From Ruminococcus sp. (GTDB lineage: Bacteria; Bacillota; Clostridia; Oscillospirales; Ruminococcaceae): a DNA stretch of 64,000 nucleotides. This document shows, piece after piece, positions 34,782 to 43,180 of this stretch. Under the pieces are notes generated by a model. That model had not been told where the DNA came from, did no database searches, and was given only the letters and a program-made list of their open reading frames with translations. Every line of letters starts with the position of its first letter. Positions within the stretch are counted from its first letter, which is position 1. The DNA is taken from positions 18,409 through 82,408 of the forward strand of contig NZ_JAEFAJ010000009.1 of the NCBI RefSeq assembly GCF_016287535.1, in the 5' to 3' direction. Position numbers and translations under genes: made by a program.

Positions 34782-34810
34782 AAAAAGCTCCCAGAACGGG
34801 AGCTTTTTCT
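34782..34810. terminator. Terminator between valS and htrA
   Basis: AAAAAGCTCCC and GGGAGCTTTTT form an 11-bp stem with a 5-nt loop; U-tracts on both strands serve the convergent genes. Confidence 0.9.
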
Positions 34811-34847
34811 TATTTTATTATTATAAAGGAGTTGAAAATGAAGATAC

Positions 34848-36317
34848 TTAGTTATCTGTTTCTGATCTGCGCTTTTTCTGAGTTGTTTCCTCTTCTTCGT
34901 CTGCCTCGGAATCGCTGTTTTTCTTTGACTTTTCCTGAGTCTTTTCTTCAAGTGTGATCTCCAAGGTCTTTTCATCACCGTTTCTTACGACTGTTACCTC
35001 TACCTTGTCGCCTGCGGATAAAGCGTTCAGTTCAGCAAGCAGGTCGGAATCCGACTTTATCTTCTGACCGTTGAAGGAAACGATTATATCGTTTTCCTTT
35101 ATACCTGCCTTTTCAGCTGCGCTGCCTTCATTGACCTTTGCTACGAATACTCCTACAGGGAGATTGTACATCTGTGAAGCTGTCTCAGTAACATTGCGGC
35201 AGGAGATTCCCAGCTGTGCCTTGCCTGTAACATAGCCGTATTTCATAAGATCATCAATGATGCTTGCCGTTGCATTTGAGGGGATAGCAAATCCGATACC
35301 CTCGATGGAAGCCTCAGACGAACCGTATGATGAGGACATCTTTGAAGAATTGATACCGATGACCTGACCGTACTTATTGATAAGAGGACCGCCGGAGTTT
35401 CCTGAATTTATTGCGGCGTCGGTCTGGATAAGGTTCATCGCCTTGTTGTTGATTGTAATGTGACGGCCGAGACCGGAGATCATACCGCCGGTTACTGTGT
35501 CCATCAGATCAAAGCCGAGAGGATTTCCGATAGCGATAACGGATTCTCCGAGCTTCAACTCGTCGCTGTTGCCGAATTCAGCGGCTGTAAGGCCTGTCTC
35601 GTCTATCTTTAATACTGCAAGGTCGCAGTCAACGTCGTATCCGATTACCTCAGCGTCATAGGTCTTTTCATTTTCAAGGAGAACAGAAACACTGTCTGCT
35701 TCGCCTGCACCGTATTCGCTGTCATAGATAACATGGGCGTTTGTTACGATATAGCCGTTTTCAGATATGATAACGCCTGTACCGGTACCCTTGTACTCCT
35801 GTGTTGAAGAACCGCTGTTTCCGTTTCTGCCGCTGCCGTAACCGAAGTCAAATCCGCCGAAGCCAAAGTCGTCGAAACCAAAGTCGGAGAAAGGATTTAC
35901 CGACTGCTGTACTTCCATGGAGAATGTGGACTCAACACCTACTACTGAGGGGATCATCTTTTCTACGATCTCTTCGGTGGAGAGTGCGCTGCCGCCGACC
36001 TCTTCGGGCTTTATGATGCTTACAGCCTGAGCGGCAAGCGTATCGTTCCTGTTTTCCTTTGTATCCTTGCCGTTATCATCCTCAGCTTCCTGAACGGTAG
36101 CTGTGCTGCGGAGAGAATTCTCACGTGAGAATATGCGGTAGCCCTCGATGGAGCCTGCGGAAACGATTCCCATTGCAACTACGAATGCAGCGATCTTGAG
36201 GAATGAATGCTTTTTTTCTTTCTTTGCAGCAACGGGAGTATCTGTACTGAAGCCGTTGTAGCTCTCACCGTTCTGCTGATCTTCGTTATTATTGAAATTG
36301 TAATTGTACTCACTCAT
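34848..36317 (-). CDS. htrA: HtrA-like trypsin-type serine protease with PDZ domain
   Basis: This 489-residue protein has a ~40-residue cytoplasmic N-terminus, one membrane segment (about 40-60), a Phe/Gly-rich insert (NPFSDFGFDDFGFGGFDFG, about 140-160), a protease domain and one PDZ domain (about 370-455), then an acidic tail with a few basic residues. The catalytic triad is His in IVTNAHVI, Asp in DCDLAVLKID and Ser in NSGNSGGPLIN. HtrA proteases degrade or refold damaged exported proteins. ATG 36317 is chosen over GTG 36326 because AAGGA is at a usable distance only for the ATG. The Phe/Gly-rich insert is unusual. Confidence 0.92.
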   Translation of the reverse strand: MSEYNYNFNNNEDQQNGESYNGFSTDTPVAAKKEKKHSFLKIAAFVVAMGIVSAGSIEGYRIFSRENSLRSTATVQEAEDDNGKDTKENRNDTLAAQAVSIIKPEEVGGSALSTEEIVEKMIPSVVGVESTFSMEVQQSVNPFSDFGFDDFGFGGFDFGYGSGRNGNSGSSTQEYKGTGTGVIISENGYIVTNAHVIYDSEYGAGEADSVSVLLENEKTYDAEVIGYDVDCDLAVLKIDETGLTAAEFGNSDELKLGESVIAIGNPLGFDLMDTVTGGMISGLGRHITINNKAMNLIQTDAAINSGNSGGPLINKYGQVIGINSSKMSSSYGSSEASIEGIGFAIPSNATASIIDDLMKYGYVTGKAQLGISCRNVTETASQMYNLPVGVFVAKVNEGSAAEKAGIKENDIIVSFNGQKIKSDSDLLAELNALSAGDKVEVTVVRNGDEKTLEITLEEKTQEKSKKNSDSEADEEEETTQKKRRSETDN

Positions 36318-36654
36318 ATTATCCACTTTCCTTTTCGTTTTTTTCTGAGGTCCTCCCTCAGCCTGTGATTATATTATATTCAGCCATTGTGATACTGATT
36401 TGCGGTAATTGTATAGCTTTTGAGAAGTTTTTGTGTAATTTTTTTCACATTTCTGCGGTCAATGTGAAAAATGTGAAAAGGAGATAACAGAAAACAGCGC
36501 GGTATATCACGTTTTTCAGCGCTTTTTATCCACGCGGCGGAAATCTGAGCGGAAATTCACGCTGTGACGGTATCATCACATTTCTCACATATTCGCAGTT
36601 ACGGGAGTTATAACCTATGCAATAAAAAGGTATGCAAGTTTTTCTGAACTTGTC
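36318..36654. other. Intergenic region with TTTTTCACATT inverted repeat
   Basis: Between the divergent htrA and CNNM genes an 11-bp inverted repeat, TTTTTCACATT (36441-36451) and AATGTGAAAAA (36461-36471), is followed by a third ATGTGAAAA copy. It may be a regulator site for either gene. A minus-strand TATAAT near 36370 may belong to htrA. No gene is seen. Confidence 0.45.
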
Positions 36655-36683
36655 TTGCTATTTTCGGTAATGTATGGTATAAT
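36655..36683 (+). promoter_or_regulatory. Promoter of the CNNM/CorC gene
   Basis: TTGCTA (36655-36660), 17-nt spacer, TATAAT (36678-36683). Confidence 0.75.
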
Positions 36684-36715
36684 AAAAAATATTATTATAT
36701 AAGGAAAGGAAATTT

Positions 36716-37987
36716 ATGGACAATTCAGATATATGGAAGATAGTTCTCGTCATTGCGATGATGATATTTTCAGCCCTGTTTTCAGGTACTGAGACCGCTT
36801 TTTCCAGTGTAAACAAGCTCCGCCTCAAAAATTATGAGGCTCAGGGCAGCAAAAAGGCTAAAAAGGCTCTGAAGCTCGCCAACCGCTTCGATGAGGTGCT
36901 GACGGCAGTGCTTATAGGCAACAATATCGTAAATATCGCTACATCATCAGTGAGCACACTGTTGTTCATAAAATTGGTGGGAAGCAAGGGACCGGCTGTT
37001 TCTACTATAGTCGTTACTGTGCTTGTGCTGATATTCTGTGAGGTGCTGCCAAAGTCCTACGCCAAGAAGAACGCGGAGAAGCTTGCCCTTGCTTTTGCGC
37101 CGCCGCTGACCTTCCTTGTTACGGTGTTCAAGCCCTTTGTATGGCTGCTCAACAAGCTTTCATCTGTTATATCCAAGGGCGATGAAGCTCCGAGCGTAAC
37201 TGAGGACGAGCTGAAGTATATGATCGACGAGATCGAGGAGCAGGGCGTTATCGAGGAGCAGGAGAGCGAGCTGGTCAAGAGCGCTCTTGAATTTGACGAG
37301 ATTACCGTAAATGAGATACTTATTCCGAGAGTCAAGGTCATAGGCGTTGAGCTGGGCTCGACTATCGACGAGATAAAGGAGCTTTTCAGCAGGGAGATGT
37401 ACTCCCGTCTGCCGGTATATGAGAAGAGCCTCGATGATATCAAGGGTATCATTACCAACAAGGCGTTCTTCAAGATGCTTATTGAGGGCGGCAGCGATAT
37501 CACTCCTATAATACAGGAGGTACCGCATATTGCCGATACCAAGCTCATAAGCGAGGCTATGCGCGATATGCAGCGCTCAAAGGTACACCTTGCCGTGGTC
37601 ATCGACCAGTACGGCGGCACAAAGGGCATAGTTACCCTTGAAGACATAATCGAGGAGCTCGTTGGCGAGATTTACGACGAGGACGACGAGATAGAGACCA
37701 ATATAATGATGCTTGCTCCCGACAAATACGAGGTGGCAGGAGATATGAGCATAAGCGATATGCTGGAAATGCTCGACCTCGACGAGAATATGATAACTAC
37801 GGATTATACCTCGGTCGGAGGCTGGGTGACCGACGTTATGGAGCATATCCCGGAGGCAGGCGAAACTGCCGAGTGCGGCATCTTCCGTATCACAGTCGCA
37901 GAAGTTAATGAGCAGACTGTGGAAAAGGTCATAATAGAGGTTCTCCCTGTTGATGACAATGAGGAAGAGGACGAGGATGAAGAATGA
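36716..37987 (+). CDS. CNNM/CorC-type (HlyC family) membrane protein with CBS domains
   Basis: This 423-residue protein has an N-terminal DUF21/CNNM membrane domain (about residues 1-170; SALFSGTETAFSSVNKLRLKNYE and AVLIGNNIVNIATSSVSTLL in part), two CBS domains (about 200-325; IPRVKVIGVELGSTIDEI..., VAVVIDQYGGTKGIVTLEDIIEELVGEIYDE) and a CorC_HlyC domain (about 335-415). Family members are implicated in magnesium, cobalt or sodium transport; 'haemolysin' in older names is misleading. The acidic C-terminus (DDNEEEDEDEE) is typical. Single-gene unit with AAGGAAAGGA ribosome site. Confidence 0.92.
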   Translation: MDNSDIWKIVLVIAMMIFSALFSGTETAFSSVNKLRLKNYEAQGSKKAKKALKLANRFDEVLTAVLIGNNIVNIATSSVSTLLFIKLVGSKGPAVSTIVVTVLVLIFCEVLPKSYAKKNAEKLALAFAPPLTFLVTVFKPFVWLLNKLSSVISKGDEAPSVTEDELKYMIDEIEEQGVIEEQESELVKSALEFDEITVNEILIPRVKVIGVELGSTIDEIKELFSREMYSRLPVYEKSLDDIKGIITNKAFFKMLIEGGSDITPIIQEVPHIADTKLISEAMRDMQRSKVHLAVVIDQYGGTKGIVTLEDIIEELVGEIYDEDDEIETNIMMLAPDKYEVAGDMSISDMLEMLDLDENMITTDYTSVGGWVTDVMEHIPEAGETAECGIFRITVAEVNEQTVEKVIIEVLPVDDNEEEDEDEE

Positions 37988-38014
37988 AAAAGGGACTGTA
38001 TACAGTCCCTTTTT
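37987..38014. terminator. Bidirectional terminator, CNNM gene and kinase operon
   Basis: AAAAAGGGACTGTA and TACAGTCCCTTTTT make a perfect 28-nt palindrome between convergent stops. Confidence 0.9.
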
Positions 38015-38016
38015 AT

Positions 38017-39333
38017 TTATTCTACTGTTCCTTCGCTTCTGCCGATAGTGAGGACAAAGTCCTTGTTTATAGGCATAATGCCGTTAGGATCAACTGTTTT
38101 TACTGTATTGTCAGGAAGCTTTACGTTCCATGTCTGCTGTGTGAGATTGCGGAGAGCGTGTTTGCTGGGGTCCTTCTTGTTGCGGACTACCTCGCCGATG
38201 ATCTTGTGGAAGTCGCCCTCGGTATCGCTTGCCATACCCTCGTACAGCTTGGCTCCGCCGAATGCAGGGAGCTCAAAGCGCTTGAACTTTATACTCTCGG
38301 TGCAGGTCAGCTGACCGCCGCAGTACATACAGCTTACCGAGTATTTGGGAGTTATGAATGTCTCCTTGCCGCAGTGAGGGCAGGGAACTGTCTCGCTCCT
38401 GAGCTTTACGAAAGCGTCGAGCCATGTCATTTCGATAACACGGTCATAGGGAGGCTGTACCGACTTCTTTCCGAAGGACTCTATGAACAGGTCACGGATA
38501 TAGTCGGGATATATCTTCCAGAAGCGGAGAGTATTTGTATTCAGCTGATTGTTTGCAGCGTTGCGGTCGTCCTCAGGGTCGAGAACGAATACAGGGTCGG
38601 AGCCGTAGAATTTCTTTTCAAGCTCCGGCGTCATACATGGCGGAGTGGAATATTTTCCCTCCAGCGGGTGCTCTATGAATAGCATACGGAAGAGTATTAC
38701 AGCCAGTGAGAAGCGGTCCGAGCGCTTGTCGGGAGAGCCGCCGAGGACTACCTCCGGAGCCATATAGCGCTGCTTGCCGGCAATGCCGAAGTTCACGCCG
38801 CGCTCAGAGACATTGTCGTTGTCGCATATAAGCACATCGCCGTTCTTAGGGTCGATGAAGAAGTTTCCGTTATTGAGGTCCTGATAGCTGTAACCGTCGT
38901 TATGCAGGGCGCGGAAGCCTTCTATTATATTTATAGCTGCGTTGCAGCGAGCGGTTATATTTGCGAAGCTTGCCTTCATGCGGCGTGTTTTAGGGTCCCA
39001 CAGGAGAAAGCGTGTGAGCTCCTCGTATCCTGCAGGACGAAGAGGCATGATATAACCGAAGGAACCGTCTATCCAGTCTGAAAGCTCCTCTGGCCAGAGG
39101 AAAGCCTTGGTGGGAGCGCCTTTTTTTATGTTTGCCTTGAGGTTCTCATAGAATTCCTGAGGATTCTTCATCTTGTCAACGGTGGACTTGTGATACCATT
39201 TGAGCGCCATTTGTTTACCGTTGCACTCGACTCTGTATACGTTTCCCTGTCCGCCTCCGCCGAGGAATTCAAGGATAGTGAATGTGGAATTATATATAGT
39301 TCTGCCTGTGTAGCCTACTTTGAGTTCTGCCAT
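38017..39333 (-). CDS. Divergent eukaryote-like protein kinase with C-terminal zinc ribbon
   Basis: This 438-residue cytoplasmic protein has a kinase fold: Gly loop LGGGGQGNVYRV (about 25), ATP lysine in MALKWYHK (about 48), catalytic loop YSYQDLNNGNFFID (about 155, in place of HRDLKPxN) and DND in ICDNDNV (about 172, replacing DFG), then YMAPEVVLGG and DRFSLAVILFRM. After the kinase domain there is a CPHCGKET...CMYCGGQL zinc ribbon (about 335-355) and a ~70-residue tail that could be FHA-like. Related kinases occur in TerY/vWA-phosphatase cassettes, absent here. Instead it is the third gene of an operon with SGNH and MBOAT acylation genes (gap 24 nt). Target unknown. Confidence 0.8.
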   Translation of the reverse strand: MAELKVGYTGRTIYNSTFTILEFLGGGGQGNVYRVECNGKQMALKWYHKSTVDKMKNPQEFYENLKANIKKGAPTKAFLWPEELSDWIDGSFGYIMPLRPAGYEELTRFLLWDPKTRRMKASFANITARCNAAINIIEGFRALHNDGYSYQDLNNGNFFIDPKNGDVLICDNDNVSERGVNFGIAGKQRYMAPEVVLGGSPDKRSDRFSLAVILFRMLFIEHPLEGKYSTPPCMTPELEKKFYGSDPVFVLDPEDDRNAANNQLNTNTLRFWKIYPDYIRDLFIESFGKKSVQPPYDRVIEMTWLDAFVKLRSETVPCPHCGKETFITPKYSVSCMYCGGQLTCTESIKFKRFELPAFGGAKLYEGMASDTEGDFHKIIGEVVRNKKDPSKHALRNLTQQTWNVKLPDNTVKTVDPNGIMPINKDFVLTIGRSEGTVE

Positions 39334-39357
39334 GATATGCTCCTTTCGCTTTTAAGA

Positions 39358-40302
39358 TCAAAGGTTGGAAAATTCTTCGTTCTGCGGTTTTTTGTTGGAA
39401 GTGGTGGTCTCGGCTGCTTCGGAAGTATATTCAGTCTGAGACTTATTATCTGCTGCCGGGGCAGTTGCCGCAGCCGGGCTGACAGCGACCGTATTCTGAC
39501 AGAGCCAGTCGCACCAGTCGGTGTAGTACCTTGCTAAAACGTGTAAGCCGTCACTTGTGATGTCCGCCTGAAGAGCGCCGTTTTCATCATCGAATACCGG
39601 GTTTACATCTATATAGTATATCCTGCTGTTGTCAGCCATTGCCTGAAGATTGCCGTTGAGGGTGTTTATCCTCTCGTTGTTTATGACAGAATCCTCCTTG
39701 TATGAAGCAACGTGGAGATTTGCCTGTAAATAGATGACAGCGTTTGGCTGCGCCTCCTTGATGCCGTCGATGAAGCGTCTGTACTTTGCCGTAGTGCCCT
39801 CGATGTCGTTTCCGATCTCGTTTACGCCGAGCATTACGTATATTTTAGCATACTGCTTCTTGCGGAGCTTGTCCCATGCCGTCATATTGTCCACAGTCGA
39901 ATCATCTATGCGTGATACCATAAGACCCTTGTCGCAGAAATAATCCGCGTTTTTCAGCGTGCCGTAGAGCTTTATGCCGACTGTACGCGAGTCTCCTATG
40001 AACAGAGCGTCATCGAAGTATTCCGGACCGCTTGCTGTGAAAATGTTATGCGAAGTATCAGGTTCAGTAGACGGTTCTGTTGGAGCAGTTTCACCATCGG
40101 AGGAGGGCTGCGCTTCGGTAGTTCCCTCCTGAGGAGCGGTTGAAGCTTCAGATGGCTGAGTTGCGGCAACGGTCTCCTTTGCCGCTGCCTTCTGCTTTTT
40201 TATTTCACTGTTGTTCCATATCTGCTTATATATGAAAGGTGAAGCGACAAAGCAGGTGATAAGAAGTATCACTGTATATATGCATTGTTTTAACTTGCTC
40301 AA
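39358..40302 (-). CDS. SGNH/GDSL-type hydrolase or acyltransferase, membrane-anchored
   Basis: This 314-residue protein has an N-terminal membrane anchor (about 8-28), a Thr/Pro/Ala/Glu-rich linker and an SGNH domain: block I FIGDSRTVG (about 102, catalytic Ser), block III MLGVNEIG (about 158), block V SDGLHV (about 250). It lies 12 nt downstream of an MBOAT gene. Such pairs move acyl (usually acetyl) groups across the membrane and place them on exported polysaccharide, as with AlgI/AlgX or PatA/PatB. TTG 40302 is the start because AAGGAG lies 8 nt before it. The polymer is unknown. Confidence 0.85.
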   Translation of the reverse strand: MSKLKQCIYTVILLITCFVASPFIYKQIWNNSEIKKQKAAAKETVAATQPSEASTAPQEGTTEAQPSSDGETAPTEPSTEPDTSHNIFTASGPEYFDDALFIGDSRTVGIKLYGTLKNADYFCDKGLMVSRIDDSTVDNMTAWDKLRKKQYAKIYVMLGVNEIGNDIEGTTAKYRRFIDGIKEAQPNAVIYLQANLHVASYKEDSVINNERINTLNGNLQAMADNSRIYYIDVNPVFDDENGALQADITSDGLHVLARYYTDWCDWLCQNTVAVSPAAATAPAADNKSQTEYTSEAAETTTSNKKPQNEEFSNL

Positions 40303-40314
40303 TTTTTTCTCTCC

Positions 40315-41706
40315 TTAAAATCTGAAATACATGAAAGGATCGTCAAGTCCCTTGTACATACAGTATACGGAAGCCCAGAATACCGCAAGCAGGGCGATGT
40401 CGGTGATAAAGGAATTCTTTATTTTCTTGTAAAGTGCTTCCGGCAGCCTTGTTGAGAATACCAGTGCCGCCGCGAAATATTTCCAGTAATCCTTCCAGTA
40501 CTGTATATAGTCTCCCTCCATTATCGCGTATGTCTTCTGCGGCAGGAAGGGGAGAAGTCTTTTGAAGTAGATGCCCAGCTCATGGAAGTCGGTTATTGCG
40601 AATATCAGCCACGTAAGCGGTATGATAAGCAGCATATACGCATGACCGAGGGGCTTTATTTTATTGAGGGTCTTGCCCGTCCAGAACTTCTCGCTCATTA
40701 TTATGAGGAACAGGACCATTCCCCACAGTACGAAATTCCAGCTGGCGCCGTGCCACAAACCGGTGAACAGCCATACTATAAAGGTATTGAACACCATTCG
40801 TCCGCTGCCCTTGCGGTTTCCGCCGAGGGGGATATATATGTAGTCCCTGAACCATGAGCCCAGAGTGATATGCCAGCGTCTCCAGAATTCAGTCATTGTC
40901 AGCGACATATAGGGGTGGTCGAAGTTCCTGGGGATATCAAATCCCATTACTCTTCCGAGACCTATCGCCATGAGGGAGTAGCCGCAGAAGTCGAAGTAAA
41001 GCTGGAATGAGTAGGCGAATATGCCCAGCCACGCAAGACGGGAGGACACGCTTTCATATCCTATCATAGCGATATCGCTCCACAGACCGCCTATCTGGTT
41101 GGCGATAAGCACCTTGTAGCCGAGACCTATGGTAAAGGTCTTGAGACCGTCCTCAACTCTCTGAATGGTGTGTGTCCTGCTTTTCAGCTCCTTTGCAACG
41201 TGGTCGTAGGTCACGATAGGACCTGCTATGAGCTGAGGGAACATGGTTATATAGGCTCCGTAGTTTATCAGGTTCTTTTCGGCTTTAGCCTTGCCTCTGA
41301 AAACGTCTATTATGTATGAGACGTTCTGGAAGGTGTAGAAGCTGATACCTATTGGGAGGATAATATCCTTTACGGTGAAGCTCTGGTGGAAGAAATGATT
41401 GATATTCTCAGTGCCGAAGGTCCAGTATTTGAAGAATATCAGCCACCAGAAGTTGAATAGTATGCCGAAGGTAAGCCAAAGCTTTTTAGTATGCCGGCTG
41501 TGCTCTATGAACTGCCCGACTATGAAGTTGAGCAGTACCGTCAGCAGGAAAAGAAGTATATAGACCGGCTTTTTTACGCCAAAGCTGTAGAATACAACGC
41601 TTCCGGTGAATAACACGAAATTCTTGTACTCTTTTCGTACAGCCGCGTAAGCTATCATAAAAACAGGCAGGAATATAAAAATAAATTCCAAGCTGCTGAA
41701 TACCAA
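40315..41706 (-). CDS. MBOAT-family O-acyltransferase
   Basis: This 463-residue polytopic protein moves activated acyl groups through the membrane for O-acylation of an exported polymer. AlgI/DltB-like features are MVFSSLEFIFIFLPVFM at the start, FPQLIAGPIVTYDHV near 155, MTEFWRRWHITLGSWFRDY near 275 and the catalytic histidine in FTGLWHGASWNFVLWG near 315. I chose TTG 41706 over GTG 41715: AAAGGG is 8 nt before the TTG but abuts the GTG, and MVFSS is the canonical MBOAT start. It heads an operon with the SGNH gene and the kinase. A sigma-A promoter is at 41805. Confidence 0.92.
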   Translation of the reverse strand: MVFSSLEFIFIFLPVFMIAYAAVRKEYKNFVLFTGSVVFYSFGVKKPVYILLFLLTVLLNFIVGQFIEHSRHTKKLWLTFGILFNFWWLIFFKYWTFGTENINHFFHQSFTVKDIILPIGISFYTFQNVSYIIDVFRGKAKAEKNLINYGAYITMFPQLIAGPIVTYDHVAKELKSRTHTIQRVEDGLKTFTIGLGYKVLIANQIGGLWSDIAMIGYESVSSRLAWLGIFAYSFQLYFDFCGYSLMAIGLGRVMGFDIPRNFDHPYMSLTMTEFWRRWHITLGSWFRDYIYIPLGGNRKGSGRMVFNTFIVWLFTGLWHGASWNFVLWGMVLFLIIMSEKFWTGKTLNKIKPLGHAYMLLIIPLTWLIFAITDFHELGIYFKRLLPFLPQKTYAIMEGDYIQYWKDYWKYFAAALVFSTRLPEALYKKIKNSFITDIALLAVFWASVYCMYKGLDDPFMYFRF

Positions 41707-41804
41707 ATATATCACCCTTTAGTTAATTCATTTGTTAGAGCTTCTGCAATTTTATTGTTTCTGCAATCAGCGAAAAATAGCATTATAAAAACTCATACAT
41801 TATT

Positions 41805-41833
41805 ATTTTACACGTTTGACGATAAATTGTCAA
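41805..41833 (-). promoter_or_regulatory. Promoter of the MBOAT-SGNH-kinase operon
   Basis: TTGACA (41828-41833), 17-nt spacer, TAAAAT (41805-41810) on the minus strand; leader of about 95 nt. Confidence 0.78.
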
Positions 41834-41877
41834 TAGCTTTGGGATAATGTAGCAATTTGCAGTAAATCGCCGCTTTT

Positions 41878-42040
41878 TAGTAATCAGTTATTAGTGATTA
41901 GTATGGGCGCACAGAGTGCGCCGAGCCGTTAGCCGTTAGCTTTGCAGGGGCGCTTGACCAGCGCCCGTCAATGCGGAATTCGGAATTATGGTGTCCGCTT
42001 ACACGGACGAATTGAGAATATCCACTGATACACACAATCT
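41878..42040. repeat. Cluster of short dispersed repeats
   Basis: Modules in order: TAATCAGTTATTAGTGATTAGT; GGGCGCAC-AGA-GTGCGCC hairpin; GCCGTTAGCCGTTAGC; AGGGGCGCTTGACCAGCGCCC (41946-41966), which matches 52335-52355; AATGCGGAATTCGGAATTA, matching 52310; and TTATGGTGTCCG...ACGGA, matching the valS leader element. The stretch from 42041 to 42264 holds an oligo-CT/GA inverted pair and no supported gene. Confidence 0.65.
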
Positions 42041-42264
42041 GCCTTCCTTCCTTTTATCCATGCAATATACTTTCATGATTTAAACTGTTCAAGAAGGAAA
42101 GGAAGAAAGATGGAAACTTTTTATTGTTCCCATAAAAAACAAACCCCAGCAGAGCTGCTGAGGTCTGTGTCATATTCACGGGCGGAAAATTATTCCGAAT
42201 TAACAGGACGCCGAGTGACTTCATGTAGTACAGGGAGATGTCCGCAGGACAGAAAGTCGCGGCG

Positions 42265-42318
42265 CCTGTTGGCGGTGTTCCCTACTAAGTTCTTAGTTCT
42301 TAGCTCTTAGTTCTTAAC
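42265..42318. repeat. Dispersed repeat, inverted copy of the 31485-31540 family
   Basis: On the minus strand: TTAAGAACTAAGAGCTAAGA followed by ACTAAG and TAGTAGGGAACACCGCC, as at 31485-31540. It ends 4 nt from the folD stop codon. Confidence 0.65.
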
Positions 42319-42321
42319 GGC

Positions 42322-43179
42322 TCACTCGATACCTGCCTGCTGTTTAGCGGCTGTGAGGGTGTTCTTCATGAGCATGGCGATAGTCATGGGACCAACGCCG
42401 CCGGGTACGGGAGTAATGAAGGAAGCCTTCTTCTCCGCTGACTCGAAATCAACGTCGCCGCAGAGCTTGCCGTTGTCGAGACGGTTCATGCCTACGTCGA
42501 TAACAACAGCGCCCTCCTTTATCATGTCGCCGGTAACGAAGTTAGCTTTTCCTATTGCAACTACAAGGATATCAGCGCCGAGGCATACTTCCTTGAGGTT
42601 CTTTGTCTTGGAGTGGCAGATAGTAACTGTTCCGTTCTTCTGGAGGAGCAGCATTGCCTGCGGCTTGCCGACGATATTGCTTCTGCCGATGACTACGCAC
42701 TGCTTGCCTGTGATATCAGTTCCCGTGCTCTCGATAAGGCGCATAACTCCGGCAGGAGTGCAGGGGAGGAAGGAATAATCGCCGATCATTATCTTTCCTA
42801 CATTTATGGGGTGGAAGGCGTCAACGTCCTTTTCGGGTGAGATAGCGTTGATTATAGCCTTCTCGTCGATATGCTTGGGGAGCGGGAGCTGTACCAGTAT
42901 GCCGTTTACTCTTGTATCACGGTTGAGCACGTTCACAAGGTCGAGGAGCTGTTCCTGCGTTGTGGACTCCTCCAGTGCGTACTCGTAAGACTGGAAGCCT
43001 ACAGCCTCGCAGGCTTTCTTTTTGTTGTTGACGTATACCCTTGAAGCGGGATTGTTTCCCACGATAACTACTGCAAGACCAACTCTGAGTCCTTTTTCTT
43101 CCCTGAGCTTTGCAGCTTCATCGGCTACCTCCTGCTTTACTGCTGCGGATACTGCCTTTCCGTCGATAATCTGTGCCAT
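42322..43179 (-). CDS. folD: Bifunctional methylenetetrahydrofolate dehydrogenase/cyclohydrolase
   Basis: This 285-residue enzyme interconverts methylene-, methenyl- and formyl-tetrahydrofolate with NADP (EC 1.5.1.5, 3.5.4.9). Motifs: the catalytic region [14 protein letters not shown] (about 50, active-site Lys), [13 protein letters not shown] near 93 and [17 protein letters not shown] near the end (here [11 protein letters not shown]), plus [12 protein letters not shown] near 160 in the NADP domain. ATG 43179 has AAGGAGG upstream and matches the family start; a longer in-frame reading is an artefact inside lgt. It follows lgt by 1 nt and ends the ymfF-ymfH-lgt-folD operon. Confidence 0.96.
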   Translation of the reverse strand: MAQIIDGKAVSAAVKQEVADEAAKLREEKGLRVGLAVVIVGNNPASRVYVNNKKKACEAVGFQSYEYALEESTTQEQLLDLVNVLNRDTRVNGILVQLPLPKHIDEKAIINAISPEKDVDAFHPINVGKIMIGDYSFLPCTPAGVMRLIESTGTDITGKQCVVIGRSNIVGKPQAMLLLQKNGTVTICHSKTKNLKEVCLGADILVVAIGKANFVTGDMIKEGAVVIDVGMNRLDNGKLCGDVDFESAEKKASFITPVPGGVGPMTIAMLMKNTLTAAKQQAGIE

Positions 43180-43180
43180 G

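Noticed and set aside
42110..42310. 66-codon ORF starting METFYCSHKKQ
   Set aside because: It crosses dispersed repeats, has no conserved pattern, and its purine-rich upstream stretch is part of a local inverted GA/CT repeat.
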